From: Parabacteroides sp. PF5-6
Lineage (GTDB): Bacteria > Bacteroidota > Bacteroidia > Bacteroidales > Tannerellaceae
DNA: 64,000 nt
Reading direction: 5' to 3'
Assembly (NCBI RefSeq): GCF_029504695.1
Contig: NZ_JAQFIN010000004.1
Coordinates: forward strand, 310,001-374,000
Under the pieces are notes generated by a model. The model had not been told where the DNA came from, made no database searches, and saw only the letters and a list, made by a program, of their open reading frames with translations. This document shows positions 24,390 to 33,382 of this stretch, piece by piece. Positions within the stretch are counted from its first letter, which is position 1; each line of letters opens with the position of its first letter. A program made the translations under genes and the position numbers.

Positions 24390-26549
24390 ATGAATAAGCT
24401 CTATTTTTTTCTCGTTTCTCTTTTTTTGATCATCTTTTTCTCCGGTTGCGGAAGTGATTCGCCGGGAGAAGTAACCGTGCCGGTTGAACCCAAAATTACG
24501 CTCGACGACAGTAATGTTTACAGCTACTTCGCTGATGACAAGGAGGGGTCGGTTTCTTTTACAAGCAATCAGGAATGGACGGTTTCCGGAGGAGCATCGT
24601 GGCTGACCATTAGTCCGCAGAAAGGGGATGCCGGAAAATCAACCTTATCCCTCTCTTTGACCGAAAACAAAGAGCCGGAAGAGCGCGAAGCCGCCTTCAC
24701 CATCTTATCCGGAAATATCAAACAGAGCGTAGCGATCAGTCAAAAAGGAAAAGACGCCATTATACTCTCTCCGGAAATCAGAGAGGTCGGAGCCAAAGGA
24801 GGCATGTTGGAACTGGTTGTGAAATCAAATATTGAATTTGGAATTGAGATAGATGCGGATTGGATCAAGAGGCAGGAGACAAAAAGCATGGTTACGCATA
24901 CGCTGCGATTCTCTATTCAGGAGAATCCCATAGAGGAAGAACGAACCGGGCATATCAAGTTTTACCATGTCGCAAACCCCGAACTTGCTGAGACGATCAC
25001 CGTCAAACAGGAAGCAAAAGAAAAAGCACCCGAAGTGGTGACGGAAGACGAGAGGGCTGCATTGATGGCCCTGTACAACTCGCTGAAAGGTAGCGGATGG
25101 AAGAACAAAACAAACTGGGGAAGCGATAAGCCTGTGGGCGAATGGTATGGGATCACCACGGAATTGGAAAGAGTGGTCGCTATCGATTTAACGGGTAATG
25201 GGTTGCAAGGGGCTATCCCGAAAGAGATCGGTGATCTGAAAAAACTAAGATCCTTGTTGCTTTCACACAACCAGTTAACAGGTTCTATCCCCAAAGAAAT
25301 AGGGAATCTGACGGCTTTAGTAGATCTCAGGCTTTATGCCACCTCCAATCTGTCGGGTAGCATTCCTGGCGAAATCGGCAATCTGTTCCATTTAGAAGTA
25401 CTTATCTTAGATCATAATAAGCTTTCGGGCACTCTTCCTGTCGAATTGGGTAAATTGACGAATCTTTGGAGCCTGATGCTTTCCAATAATAACCTGGAAG
25501 GAAATATACCGGTGGAGATCACCCAGATACCCGGATTGAGGCAATTAGCTTTAAATAACAATAGGATGGCGGGAGAAATACCACAACAAGTACAAGATTA
25601 TCTGTGGTTTACCGGTTGGTCGCCATCTACAAATATCTATCCGCAGCAGAAAGGATATGGGCTTTATATTCCGGAAGAGGAAAAACATCCTTTGGATGGG
25701 ATTGTATATACTTATGTAAAATCATCGAAACCGCGGGCAGCCACCTTGGTCTTTATGGGGGATGGTTTTGTGGCGAAGGATATGGGTGAAGGCGGAAAAT
25801 ATTATTCTATACTTGCGAGAGCTGCGGATGAATTATTGAATGTGGAGCCCTTCAAATCGTACCGTGAATATTTTACCATATACTTTGTCAATGCAGTCTC
25901 GAAAGAAGAAGGAATATCTTCTCCGGAGAAAAGAGTGAATACGGTTTTCGGCACGGTAGTTAATTTTGGGAATTCAGCTGGAATGAACTGTAACCAGGAG
26001 TTGTGTTATGAATATGCGGAGAAAACAGGAATAACCGGCGATAACGGAGCCATACTTATGGTGGCCAATACGAATGCATTCGGAGGTTCATCCGGAGGCT
26101 TATGGCGAAATGGAGGTTTTGCTGCGGTCACTTATGATGCCACATATATTAACACTGTAGTACATGAGATGGGGCATGCTTTTGCTTTCCTGGCTGATGA
26201 GTATTTTGCTCCTGGCGATGAGAAATTTCCACAATCCGCATATGCTGAACTCGATATAGCCCATGCCAGTGGAAAACAGTTGAATGTGGATTATCGGAAT
26301 GATGCGCGAACAGTGGTCTGGAGCCATTTTATAGGCCACCCTAAATACCCAATGGTCGGTATCTATGAAGGTGCGTTATGGCCCAAAGGACTTTATCGCT
26401 CGGAAGAGGTTAGCTGTATGGATGATAATCGCCTCTATTTCAACGCGCCAAGTCGGGAAGCGATTGTCAAACGAATTTTGTCTCTGGCCGGTGAGACGTA
26501 TTCGTTCGAACGGTTTGTCGAAAAAGATATCATCGAGTTTAAGGAATAA
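24390..26549 (+). CDS. BACON-LRR-M64 metallopeptidase lipoprotein
   Basis: Predicted surface lipoprotein of 719 residues; the ATG at 24390 gives the lipobox FFSGC (C20). Two BACON domains follow at about 33-112 (NQEWTVSGGASWLTISPQKG) and 115-205. About six plant-type leucine-rich repeats fill roughly 215-405 (LTGSIPKEIGNLTAL, LSGTLPVELGKLTNL). The C-terminal domain (about 425-700) resembles peptidase family M64, the IgA peptidase group, with the zinc motif H592-E593-M-G-H596 and the downstream ADEY 602-605. It is flanked by its own promoter and is monocistronic. BACON domains are usually mucin or glycan binding, so a host glycoprotein protease is plausible; this is inference. Confidence 0.85.
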   Translation: MNKLYFFLVSLFLIIFFSGCGSDSPGEVTVPVEPKITLDDSNVYSYFADDKEGSVSFTSNQEWTVSGGASWLTISPQKGDAGKSTLSLSLTENKEPEEREAAFTILSGNIKQSVAISQKGKDAIILSPEIREVGAKGGMLELVVKSNIEFGIEIDADWIKRQETKSMVTHTLRFSIQENPIEEERTGHIKFYHVANPELAETITVKQEAKEKAPEVVTEDERAALMALYNSLKGSGWKNKTNWGSDKPVGEWYGITTELERVVAIDLTGNGLQGAIPKEIGDLKKLRSLLLSHNQLTGSIPKEIGNLTALVDLRLYATSNLSGSIPGEIGNLFHLEVLILDHNKLSGTLPVELGKLTNLWSLMLSNNNLEGNIPVEITQIPGLRQLALNNNRMAGEIPQQVQDYLWFTGWSPSTNIYPQQKGYGLYIPEEEKHPLDGIVYTYVKSSKPRAATLVFMGDGFVAKDMGEGGKYYSILARAADELLNVEPFKSYREYFTIYFVNAVSKEEGISSPEKRVNTVFGTVVNFGNSAGMNCNQELCYEYAEKTGITGDNGAILMVANTNAFGGSSGGLWRNGGFAAVTYDATYINTVVHEMGHAFAFLADEYFAPGDEKFPQSAYAELDIAHASGKQLNVDYRNDARTVVWSHFIGHPKYPMVGIYEGALWPKGLYRSEEVSCMDDNRLYFNAPSREAIVKRILSLAGETYSFERFVEKDIIEFKE

Positions 26550-26577
26550 GTTGGAATAAAAAAAACGATAAACTTTA

Positions 26578-26607
26578 TAGGTTTGAAGCAGAGTTGATGT
26601 ACATTTG
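26578..26607 (+). promoter_or_regulatory. Candidate -7 boxes upstream of the GH2 gene
   Basis: TAGGTTTG (26578-26585) and TACATTTG (26600-26607) both fit TAnnTTTG. The start codon is at 26661. No -33 element has clearly correct spacing, so which box is used cannot be told. Confidence 0.4.
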
Positions 26608-26660
26608 TCGAACTTTGGGTGCGAATCAATTAGAATACAAATCAAATAGACTTTTATCGT

Positions 26661-29600
26661 ATGAAGATGTGTAAACAGCAAAAAATGTCCTGCGCTTTCC
26701 GGTTTTTGGGGGTGACTGTTGCTTCGTTATTCCTTTGGGGATGTGGTGGGGCTGGTGTGACAAACGAATCGTTCGAGCGATCGGACTATTATACACGGGG
26801 GATTGGGCAGTATCCCGGTAATCCGAAAGAAGATTTCTCGCCGGAATTGGTGCCGGATCAGTCTGCCTACCGGAATATCGCCCTTTTGCGGTCGGCCTTC
26901 AGTTCGTCTAATCACGACTATAACCTGACGGCCCAATTAACAACCGATGGCATGGTGACCGATCAGCAACCGCAGTACCTGATCTTGTCGACTTCGGCCG
27001 GTGAACTTCCCCGGCGTGAACGCGAATGGATGCTCGATGAAGGCCCGTATTCGCGGAATACCCTGGAAGGGGCAGATACCTGGTTCCGGTTGGCCCTGAA
27101 GAATTACAGTAAATCGGTGGATAAGGTGGTCTTGACCGGTAACCTGATCTACGACGATCAGTTGGCTAAAGAAGGGTTCGAGATCATTTGCCAGGGTTCC
27201 AATGACGGACAGAACTGGACGGAAGTCGGCAAGTTGGCCGGCAAAGGCTTGCCGGGCGAAGCCTTGCGTTACCGTATGCCGGTGACCGACCCGAACAAGC
27301 AGACCGAGCAGATCTCTCTTCCGGTCCGCAAACTGAATGAGGTTGTTACGTTTGATAAAGCGGGCACCTATTCCGACTATCGGGTTCTATTGAAGATGCC
27401 GGGCGCTCACAGTTGGGTGTTTATGGCTGTCGATTTTTATGATAAAGGCCATTTGGTGGAGATGAAACCGTCTCAGTTTTTCCATAGTTCGTGGATGAGT
27501 GCGACGGCAGGTGAAGAATGGCTGTATGTGGATCTGGGCAGCCGTTCCGAATTGGACAAGGTCATTCTGCACTGGATCAATAAGGCGGTCAAAGGAAATG
27601 TGCAGCTTTCGGATGATGCGGTTCGGTGGACGGACGTCGCCGGATTGCCCGGAGGAGAAAGTTTGATCGACGAGATTTCCCTGAACGGAAAGAAGAACGC
27701 GCGTTATGTGCGCATTCGGATGCAAGAATCGATAGATGGAAAACGCTATATCCTGAGCGAAATGGAAGTGATGGGTAAAGGCGGCCTGGTGGCCCAGCCT
27801 GTTGCTGCACCTGCCGTTTCGAATGGGAAGATCAACCTGGCCGGCGGAAACTGGAAGCTTCAACGGGCTTCCGAAGTGACTGCTGCAGGCGAAAAGATAT
27901 CGACTCCGGACTTTAAACCGGAAAGCTGGATCGTCGCTACGGTTCCGGGAACGGTATTGAGCAGTTATAAAAATATCGGAGCCGTTGGCGATCCCAATTA
28001 TGCGGATAACCAGTTGCAGATCTCCGAGTCGTTCTTTAATTCCGACTTCTGGTATCGCAATGCGTTCGAGGTGCCGGCCGACTTCAAGCAGGAACGTTTG
28101 TTCCTCAATTTCGATGGCATCAACTGGAAAGCGAATGTCTATGTGAATGGCAAAAAGACCGGCCGCATCGAAGGCGCCTTTATGCGTGGAAAGTTCGATG
28201 TGACGGATGCGATCGTTGCGGGCAAAAATGTGATTGCCGTAGAGATCATCAAAAACGAACATATCGGTGCGATCAAAGAGAAAAACGTGCAGAGCACGGA
28301 TTTCAACGGCGGTATCCTCGGAGCGGACAACCCGACATTCCATGCTACGATCGGTTGGGACTGGATCCCGACGATGCGCGGACGTAATATCGGGATCTGG
28401 AACGATGTGTTTCTGACCACTTCCGGAAAGGTCACCGTGGCCGATCCGTTGGTCACTTCCGTCTTGCCGTTGCCCGATACGAACTCTGCTGTCCTGACGG
28501 CGGAAGTGATTGTGAAGAATCATGATAGTCATGCGGTAAAGGGTATGCTGGAATTCAGTGTCTGTGACCGTCTGATACAGCAATCGGTAGAATTGGCTGC
28601 CGGAGAAGAAAAAGAAATTGTACTCGATCCGTTCGAAGTGCAGAACCCTCGCCTGTGGTGGCCTAAGGGCTATGGCGAGCCGAATCTTTACGATGCGCAT
28701 TTCGCCTTTAAGGTAGACGAAAAGGTGTCGGATAGGAAGGACTTCAAAGTCGGTATCCGTCAGATGACTTTCAACGAAGATAATCAGATCCTGAGCCTCT
28801 TTATCAACGGTCGCCGCTTTATCGGCCGGGGAGGAAACTGGGGCTTCAGCGAATCCAACCTGAACTATCGTGCCCGCGAATACGATATCGCGGTTGCCTA
28901 TCACGCGGATATGAACTTTACGATCATGCGCAATTGGGTCGGTATGATCGGCGACGAAGAACTGTATGAGGCCTGCGACCGTCACGGTATCGTGATCTGG
29001 CAAGACTTCTGGCTGGCCAATCCGGCCGACGGACCCGATCCCTATTACCCGGAGATGTTTATCGCCAACGCGGAAGATTATGTTAAACGGATCCGTAGCC
29101 ATGCCTCTATTGGCCTCTATTGCGGACGGAATGAAGGTTTCCCGCCCGAACAGATCGACCAGGCGCTGCGTCGGATCATCCGCGAAGATCATCCGGATAT
29201 GCATTATATCTCGAGCTCGGCCGATGAGGTCGTAAGCGGCCACGGTCCCTATCGTATGTTGCCGGCTAAGGAATATTTCACCCTGAAAACGGGCAATGAT
29301 AAATTCCATAGCGAACGCGGTATGCCGAACGTACTGACTTACGAAAGTATGCTGCGCACCTTCTCGCCGGAAGGAATCTGGCCGCAGGGCGACCAGTGGG
29401 GGATGCACGACTATACCCGCGAAGGCGCGCAGGGAGCGACCTCTTTCAATGAGATCATCGCCCGGGGATACGGCGAACCGCAAAGTGCCAAGGAGTTTTC
29501 GGAACTGGCACAGTGGGTGAACTACGACGGCCACCGCAGCCTGTTCGAGTCGCGCAGCCTGAACCGTAAAGGCCTGCTTATGTGGATGAGCCACTCCTGC

Positions 29601-30272
29601 TGGCCTTCTATGGTGTGGCAGACCTACGATTATTACTTCGAACCGACGGCCGCCTACTTCGCGATCAAGAAAGCTTCCGAGCCCTTGCATATCCAATGGA
29701 ACCCGGCAACCGACGAGGTCGAAGTGGTGAACTACAACGCCGGCTCTCACAAAGGACTGGTAGCAAAGGTGCAAGTTTTGAATATGGATGCCTCCGTAGC
29801 CTGGGAAAAAGAAATAACGATCGATAGCGAGGAAGATACGACGAATAAATGTATCCGCCTGGAATTCCCGTCCAACCTGTCGAAAGTGCATTTCCTCAAA
29901 ATGACGTTAACAGAAAACGGGCAGATCATCTCCGACAACTTCTACCATAGAAGCCTGGAAGACATTAACTACCAGGAGCTGCGTAACCTTCCGAAGGTGG
30001 CCTTGCAGACTGCAACCTCCACCAACAAAGGTGCCGACAGAGTCTGGAACGGCACAGTCGTGATCGAGAATACAACCTCGACCCCGGCCTTGATGATCCG
30101 TGTGAATGTCGTCGGAGAGAAGGACAATCAACAGTTCCTGCCGATGTTCTATTCCGATAATTACTTCGCCCTGCTTCCAGGCGAAAAGAAAGAAATCTCT
30201 TTCCACTGGAAAGACGAAGACACCCGCGGCAATGCCCCCAAGGTAGTCGTCTCGGGATATAATGTAAAATAA
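26661..30272 (+). CDS. GH2 family glycosidase lipoprotein with discoidin-like N-terminal region
   Basis: Predicted exo-glycosidase of GH2, nearest in layout to exo-beta-D-glucosaminidase/beta-mannosidase types, 1203 residues. Lipobox FLWGC with C28. Residues 60-375 look like two discoidin (F5/8 type C) modules (FEIICQGSNDGQNWTEVGKL; VQLSDDAVRWTDVAG). The GH2 sugar-binding, Ig-like and TIM-barrel domains follow from about 395. Acid/base E825 is in YCGRNEG and the likely nucleophile E885 in FHSERGMP. The sequence GWDWIPTMRGRNIGIW is typical of this GH2 group. It is probably anchored to the outer membrane. A strong terminator follows directly, so it is a single-gene unit. Substrate is not certain. 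Confidence 0.87.
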   Translation: MKMCKQQKMSCAFRFLGVTVASLFLWGCGGAGVTNESFERSDYYTRGIGQYPGNPKEDFSPELVPDQSAYRNIALLRSAFSSSNHDYNLTAQLTTDGMVTDQQPQYLILSTSAGELPRREREWMLDEGPYSRNTLEGADTWFRLALKNYSKSVDKVVLTGNLIYDDQLAKEGFEIICQGSNDGQNWTEVGKLAGKGLPGEALRYRMPVTDPNKQTEQISLPVRKLNEVVTFDKAGTYSDYRVLLKMPGAHSWVFMAVDFYDKGHLVEMKPSQFFHSSWMSATAGEEWLYVDLGSRSELDKVILHWINKAVKGNVQLSDDAVRWTDVAGLPGGESLIDEISLNGKKNARYVRIRMQESIDGKRYILSEMEVMGKGGLVAQPVAAPAVSNGKINLAGGNWKLQRASEVTAAGEKISTPDFKPESWIVATVPGTVLSSYKNIGAVGDPNYADNQLQISESFFNSDFWYRNAFEVPADFKQERLFLNFDGINWKANVYVNGKKTGRIEGAFMRGKFDVTDAIVAGKNVIAVEIIKNEHIGAIKEKNVQSTDFNGGILGADNPTFHATIGWDWIPTMRGRNIGIWNDVFLTTSGKVTVADPLVTSVLPLPDTNSAVLTAEVIVKNHDSHAVKGMLEFSVCDRLIQQSVELAAGEEKEIVLDPFEVQNPRLWWPKGYGEPNLYDAHFAFKVDEKVSDRKDFKVGIRQMTFNEDNQILSLFINGRRFIGRGGNWGFSESNLNYRAREYDIAVAYHADMNFTIMRNWVGMIGDEELYEACDRHGIVIWQDFWLANPADGPDPYYPEMFIANAEDYVKRIRSHASIGLYCGRNEGFPPEQIDQALRRIIREDHPDMHYISSSADEVVSGHGPYRMLPAKEYFTLKTGNDKFHSERGMPNVLTYESMLRTFSPEGIWPQGDQWGMHDYTREGAQGATSFNEIIARGYGEPQSAKEFSELAQWVNYDGHRSLFESRSLNRKGLLMWMSHSCWPSMVWQTYDYYFEPTAAYFAIKKASEPLHIQWNPATDEVEVVNYNAGSHKGLVAKVQVLNMDASVAWEKEITIDSEEDTTNKCIRLEFPSNLSKVHFLKMTLTENGQIISDNFYHRSLEDINYQELRNLPKVALQTATSTNKGADRVWNGTVVIENTTSTPALMIRVNVVGEKDNQQFLPMFYSDNYFALLPGEKKEISFHWKDEDTRGNAPKVVVSGYNVK

Positions 30273-30292
30273 GCCCTGTAACATATCGATGT

Positions 30293-30336
30293 ATGAAAGA
30301 GAAAGACCGGCCGGAAAGCCGGTCTTTTTCTTTCAT
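30293..30336 (+). terminator. Strong intrinsic terminator after GH2
   Basis: A 19-bp almost perfect stem (ATGAAAGAGAAAGACCGGC with its complement) closes a six-base loop 20 bases after the GH2 stop. The descending arm is T-rich, which fits termination on the plus strand, and the A-rich ascending arm would allow weaker function on the minus strand. Confidence 0.85.
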
Positions 30337-30358
30337 AAAATTCTTATCACCGGAACAC

Positions 30359-30628
30359 GAATGTTTTGCCGGCCAAAGCGCGATGTTTTTTCGGCCAAAG
30401 TGCAATATTTTTTCAGGCAAAGTGCGATGTAAATATTCTCTTTAGAAACTACCGGTAGTTTGCTCACCAACTACCGGTAGTTTGGCGACAAAATATTAGT
30501 AGTTTGCGCGCAAAGTACCGGTAGTTTGAAAAAGGGGGTTGTAAGGGCCGCCAGCCCTTTGGAAAAGGCCGGCGGCCTTTTGGAAAACTCCGGCAGCCTT
30601 TTGGGAAACCCTGCCGGCCTTTTCGGTG
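30359..30628 (+). repeat. Mosaic intergenic repeat, copy C with an extra 22-bp tandem
   Basis: First three 22-bp units of a different sequence (30359, 30381, 30403; type CGATGTTTTTTCGGCCAAAG). Then four ACTACCGGTAGTTTG units at 30448, 30470, 30492 and 30514, exactly 22 bp apart. Then four 21-bp GC-rich units at 30545, 30566, 30587 and 30608. The hairpin module of copies A, B and D is missing. The MITE-like copy 2 follows 82 bases later. A minus-strand frame across the GC units (30681-30496) begins MSFTF, as in copy B. Confidence 0.85.
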
Positions 30629-30710
30629 AAGGAGGTCGCTTTTGTCGTCAAACAGCAAATGTTAGCAAATGTAAACGACAAACAGTGGTAAACAGATCAT
30701 CCCGCACAGC

Positions 30711-30908
30711 GTTTTTCATTTTTTTACTTACATCATACAGCCGGAACCGCCGACAATGTTAAACCGATCACTCTTGGAACTCTCCAACAGGTGTCGGAAA
30801 GTTACTTACAGGAATTTTACTGCGTTTTTTGCTATTTGAAATGGCTATATAGTTGATATACAGCAGCGTGAAAAAATCCTGTATGATGTAAGTAAAAAAA
30901 CGAAAAAC
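30711..30908 (+). mobile_element. 198-bp MITE-like element, copy 2
   Basis: Terminal inverted repeats 30711-30740 and 30879-30908 (30 bp, one mismatch: GTTTTTCATTT against GTTTTTCGTTT). Same length as copy 1 at 20808-21005 and similar throughout, in opposite orientation; shared interior strings include ACAATGTTAAACCGATCAC and AAAGTTACTTACAGGAATTT. The remaining 30909-31080 shows no recognisable feature. Confidence 0.8.
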
Positions 30909-31080
30909 GTTGTTCGGAGGCTGTTTTAGGGTTTCCGGCATGGAAATTTCGATTCGATATGCTCCTGATCCGGCAACAATGCGAATCAAATATACCCCCG
31001 AATAGATCAAACGCGCGGAAATGAAATATGGGAAGTTAATATAAAGCCATTAACGTCATGATGCCCAGCGTCAGATCCGT

Positions 31081-31197
31081 ATGAAAGATAATATTTTGGT
31101 TATTGATGACGGAAAAGCAAAAATAACCGTAAATTGGCCCGGTGATTATCATGGACAAGCGCCTGTTCTTTGGTGCGCGTATGCTTTGTTATTCTAA
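31081..31197 (+). pseudogene. Short ORF, probable N-terminal gene remnant
   Basis: A 38-codon frame (MKDNILVIDDGKAKITVNWP, then GDYHGQ and a stop at 31195-31197) starts with the CGT-ATG-A context used by several true genes here (31221, 33383, 36227). The composition looks protein-like rather than random and the end is abrupt. It could be the start of a deleted gene or a real small protein. No family is recognised. Confidence 0.3.
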
Positions 31198-31220
31198 GTT
31201 TATTCTAAATTAGTAAGCGT

Positions 31221-33080
31221 ATGAAATATTTATTATTCATTTTATCTTTTGTTTGTTTGCAGACGGCGGGGATCGCCCAGCAGAAGGAATACGATCTGGT
31301 GATTGTTGGTGGGACCCCGGGAGGGATAATGACCGCTATCGCAGCCGCTCGTGAAGGAAAAACATCCGTGTTATTGGAACGGACTGCCCATATCGGAGGC
31401 TTGCCTGCCAATGGGTTGGGTGCTACGGATATTGCTACGCGTGACGCGACCACCGGATTGTTCCGGGAGTTTGTCGACCGGGTCAAACAACAATATATCG
31501 ATACTTACGGCCCGGATTCGGAACAGGTTAAAGTCTGTAGCGATGGCTATCACTTCGAACCTTCGGTTGGAGCCCGGGTGTTCGATGAGATGCTGGCGGG
31601 ATACAAAGACAAGATTACGATCCTTCGTATGCGTCAGTTCGATGCGGAGGCCCGGAATATCGACCGGAAAGATGATCGCATTGTGGCGATACGCATCCTG
31701 AACCGGGAAAGCAAACAGATAGAAACGTATACCGGTAAAGTATTTGTAGACGCGACTTATGAAGGTGATCTCGGTGCCGCCGCTAAAGTTCCTTTCCGCA
31801 TTGGCCGTGAAGGAAAAAGTGAATTCGGAGAACCGGGTGCCGGACAAGTGTATAAATATTGGTCGGGGCCGGAGCAAGACTGCAGCACCTTCGAACCGGA
31901 CAACGCGGTACAGTCCTATAATTACCGATTATGTCTGACGAATAATCCCGCGAACCGGGTTCCTATCCGGAAACCGAAGAACTATAACCGCCAGGAATAT
32001 ATCTCTATGATCGAAGATGTATGGACCGGACGCACGACCAATGCGAAGATGCTGGGTGTAACTCCCGAAATGATGGAAGAGAATCGCCGGAACATCAAAG
32101 CCGGAAATGTCTCGACTCTTCCGGGTGATATCTGGGGAATTGCCCGTATCACCAATATCGTTCATGTGCCCAATATGAAGACCGATGCCAACAACCAGCA
32201 CGACGCCTTCATTTCGACCGACCTGCCGGAAGAGAACTGGCCCTGGCCAACCTCCGGCTGGGAGTGGCGCGATCGCTTTGCCGAACGGTTGAAAGAGTAT
32301 ATTTTGGGGTTGTTTTGGTTTGCGCAAAACGATAAAGAATTACCCAAACATTTCCGTGAAGCCTGTCTGGAATGGGGATTAGCTAAAGACGAATACATCG
32401 ATAACGAACATTTCCCACGCCAGGTGTATGTGCGAGAAGGAAGACGTTTTGAGGGCGAATACTTCTTTACGGCAAACGATGCGTTACCGGTTGCTCCGGG
32501 CAAACGCCCTCCCTTGCATGGCAATAGCATTACAGCCAGCCACTATGCCTTAGACTCACATGCTGTGCGCAAAAGAGAAGCGGGGAAAGTACATCTGGAT
32601 GGTTTCCTCAGTTATGCCTCCGCAGTATATACCGTTCCGTTTGGTGTGATCGTTCCACAAAAGATAGATAACCTGTTGATTCCGGTACCGGTATCGGGCA
32701 GCCATATCGGATTTTCCACCTTACGAATGGAGCCTTGCTGGATGGCCTTAGGCGAAGCCGCGGGCATAGCCGCTTCTTTAGCAATCGACACAGAGAGCAA
32801 AATAAAGAATATAGAGATAGAAGCATTACAGGATAAATTGATCGAAAAGAAGTCTACCCTGATCTATTTCCGCGATGTCGACATAAACGATCCCGATTTT
32901 GCGATGGTACAATATATGGGATTACGTGGTTATCTGCCTGATTGGAATGCGTGTCTGGATGATACGATAGATGACGAAACCGTCTCTTTGTGGAAATCCT
33001 TATCCCAGATGGATATTAAAAAAGGAACAAGTAGGCGAGAGGCGTTGAAAGTTATCTATTCTTTTAAAACCTCTCAGTAA
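31221..33080 (+). CDS. Exported FAD-dependent oxidoreductase
   Basis: Flavoprotein oxidoreductase of the FAD_oxidored (PF12831-like) group, 619 residues, with a signal peptide (MKYLLFILSFVCLQTAGIAQ). The Rossmann dinucleotide motif is at about 24-45 (YDLVIVGGTPGGIM), followed by acidic L-L-E-R. The second FAD-contact region is VFVDATYEGDL. The C-terminal FAD segment is FSTLRMEPCWMALGEAAGIAA. Such proteins are frequent in Bacteroidetes glycan loci with unknown substrates, possibly oxidising or releasing sugar derivatives. The SGNH hydrolase gene follows after about 300 bases containing a gene remnant. Confidence 0.88.
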   Translation: MKYLLFILSFVCLQTAGIAQQKEYDLVIVGGTPGGIMTAIAAAREGKTSVLLERTAHIGGLPANGLGATDIATRDATTGLFREFVDRVKQQYIDTYGPDSEQVKVCSDGYHFEPSVGARVFDEMLAGYKDKITILRMRQFDAEARNIDRKDDRIVAIRILNRESKQIETYTGKVFVDATYEGDLGAAAKVPFRIGREGKSEFGEPGAGQVYKYWSGPEQDCSTFEPDNAVQSYNYRLCLTNNPANRVPIRKPKNYNRQEYISMIEDVWTGRTTNAKMLGVTPEMMEENRRNIKAGNVSTLPGDIWGIARITNIVHVPNMKTDANNQHDAFISTDLPEENWPWPTSGWEWRDRFAERLKEYILGLFWFAQNDKELPKHFREACLEWGLAKDEYIDNEHFPRQVYVREGRRFEGEYFFTANDALPVAPGKRPPLHGNSITASHYALDSHAVRKREAGKVHLDGFLSYASAVYTVPFGVIVPQKIDNLLIPVPVSGSHIGFSTLRMEPCWMALGEAAGIAASLAIDTESKIKNIEIEALQDKLIEKKSTLIYFRDVDINDPDFAMVQYMGLRGYLPDWNACLDDTIDDETVSLWKSLSQMDIKKGTSRREALKVIYSFKTSQ

Positions 33081-33082
33081 GC

Positions 33083-33193
33083 CGTTCGCAATTGATTGGT
33101 GTTTCCGATGAGTACAGTGATCTTGTGATTGAAGATTATCCCTCGGATCATAGAGCTGTTTTGAGTACGTTTGCAATCAAGAACTTATTTTGA
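33083..33193 (+). pseudogene. C-terminal remnant of an endonuclease/exonuclease/phosphatase-family gene
   Basis: A frame immediately after the oxidoreductase stop reads SRSQLIGVSDEYSDLVIEDY, then PSDHRAVLSTFAIKNLF and a stop at 33191-33193. The SDHRAVLSTF string is the characteristic C-terminal histidine motif of the EEP fold (SDHRPV-type). There is no start codon or upstream catalytic part, so this is a truncated tail. In the rest of 33194-33382 a 27-codon frame (33293-33376) follows a purine-rich stretch but has no support. Confidence 0.55.
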
Positions 33194-33382
33194 GGGGCGG
33201 AATAATTGGAAAATAGTGCAAAATGCTTGATCTTTGGGGTTTCTAATGGCTGAAGTGTTTAAAAATCATAGAATATAAAAGAAAGAGAGACCATGAAACG
33301 AGCCATTAAAACTGTTTCGCAAAAGGCGATGACATTAGCGCGAGTTCCATACGACCGAAATATAATAATTAAATAATAACGT

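Noticed and set aside
27387-29891. Long open frame opposite the GH2 gene (834 codons)
   Set aside because: It lies wholly antisense to a gene with clear GH2 motifs, and its translation is arginine/histidine/isoleucine-rich with no recognisable domain, as expected for a shadow of a GC-biased gene.
30359-30528. CRISPR array suggested by regular 22-bp spacing
   Set aside because: Units abut with only about 7 bases between conserved cores, there are no unique 30-base spacers, and no cas genes are present.
33293-33376. 27-codon ORF MKRAIKTVSQKAMTLARVPY...
   Set aside because: Only a purine-rich stretch upstream supports it; no homology pattern or conserved neighbour is visible.
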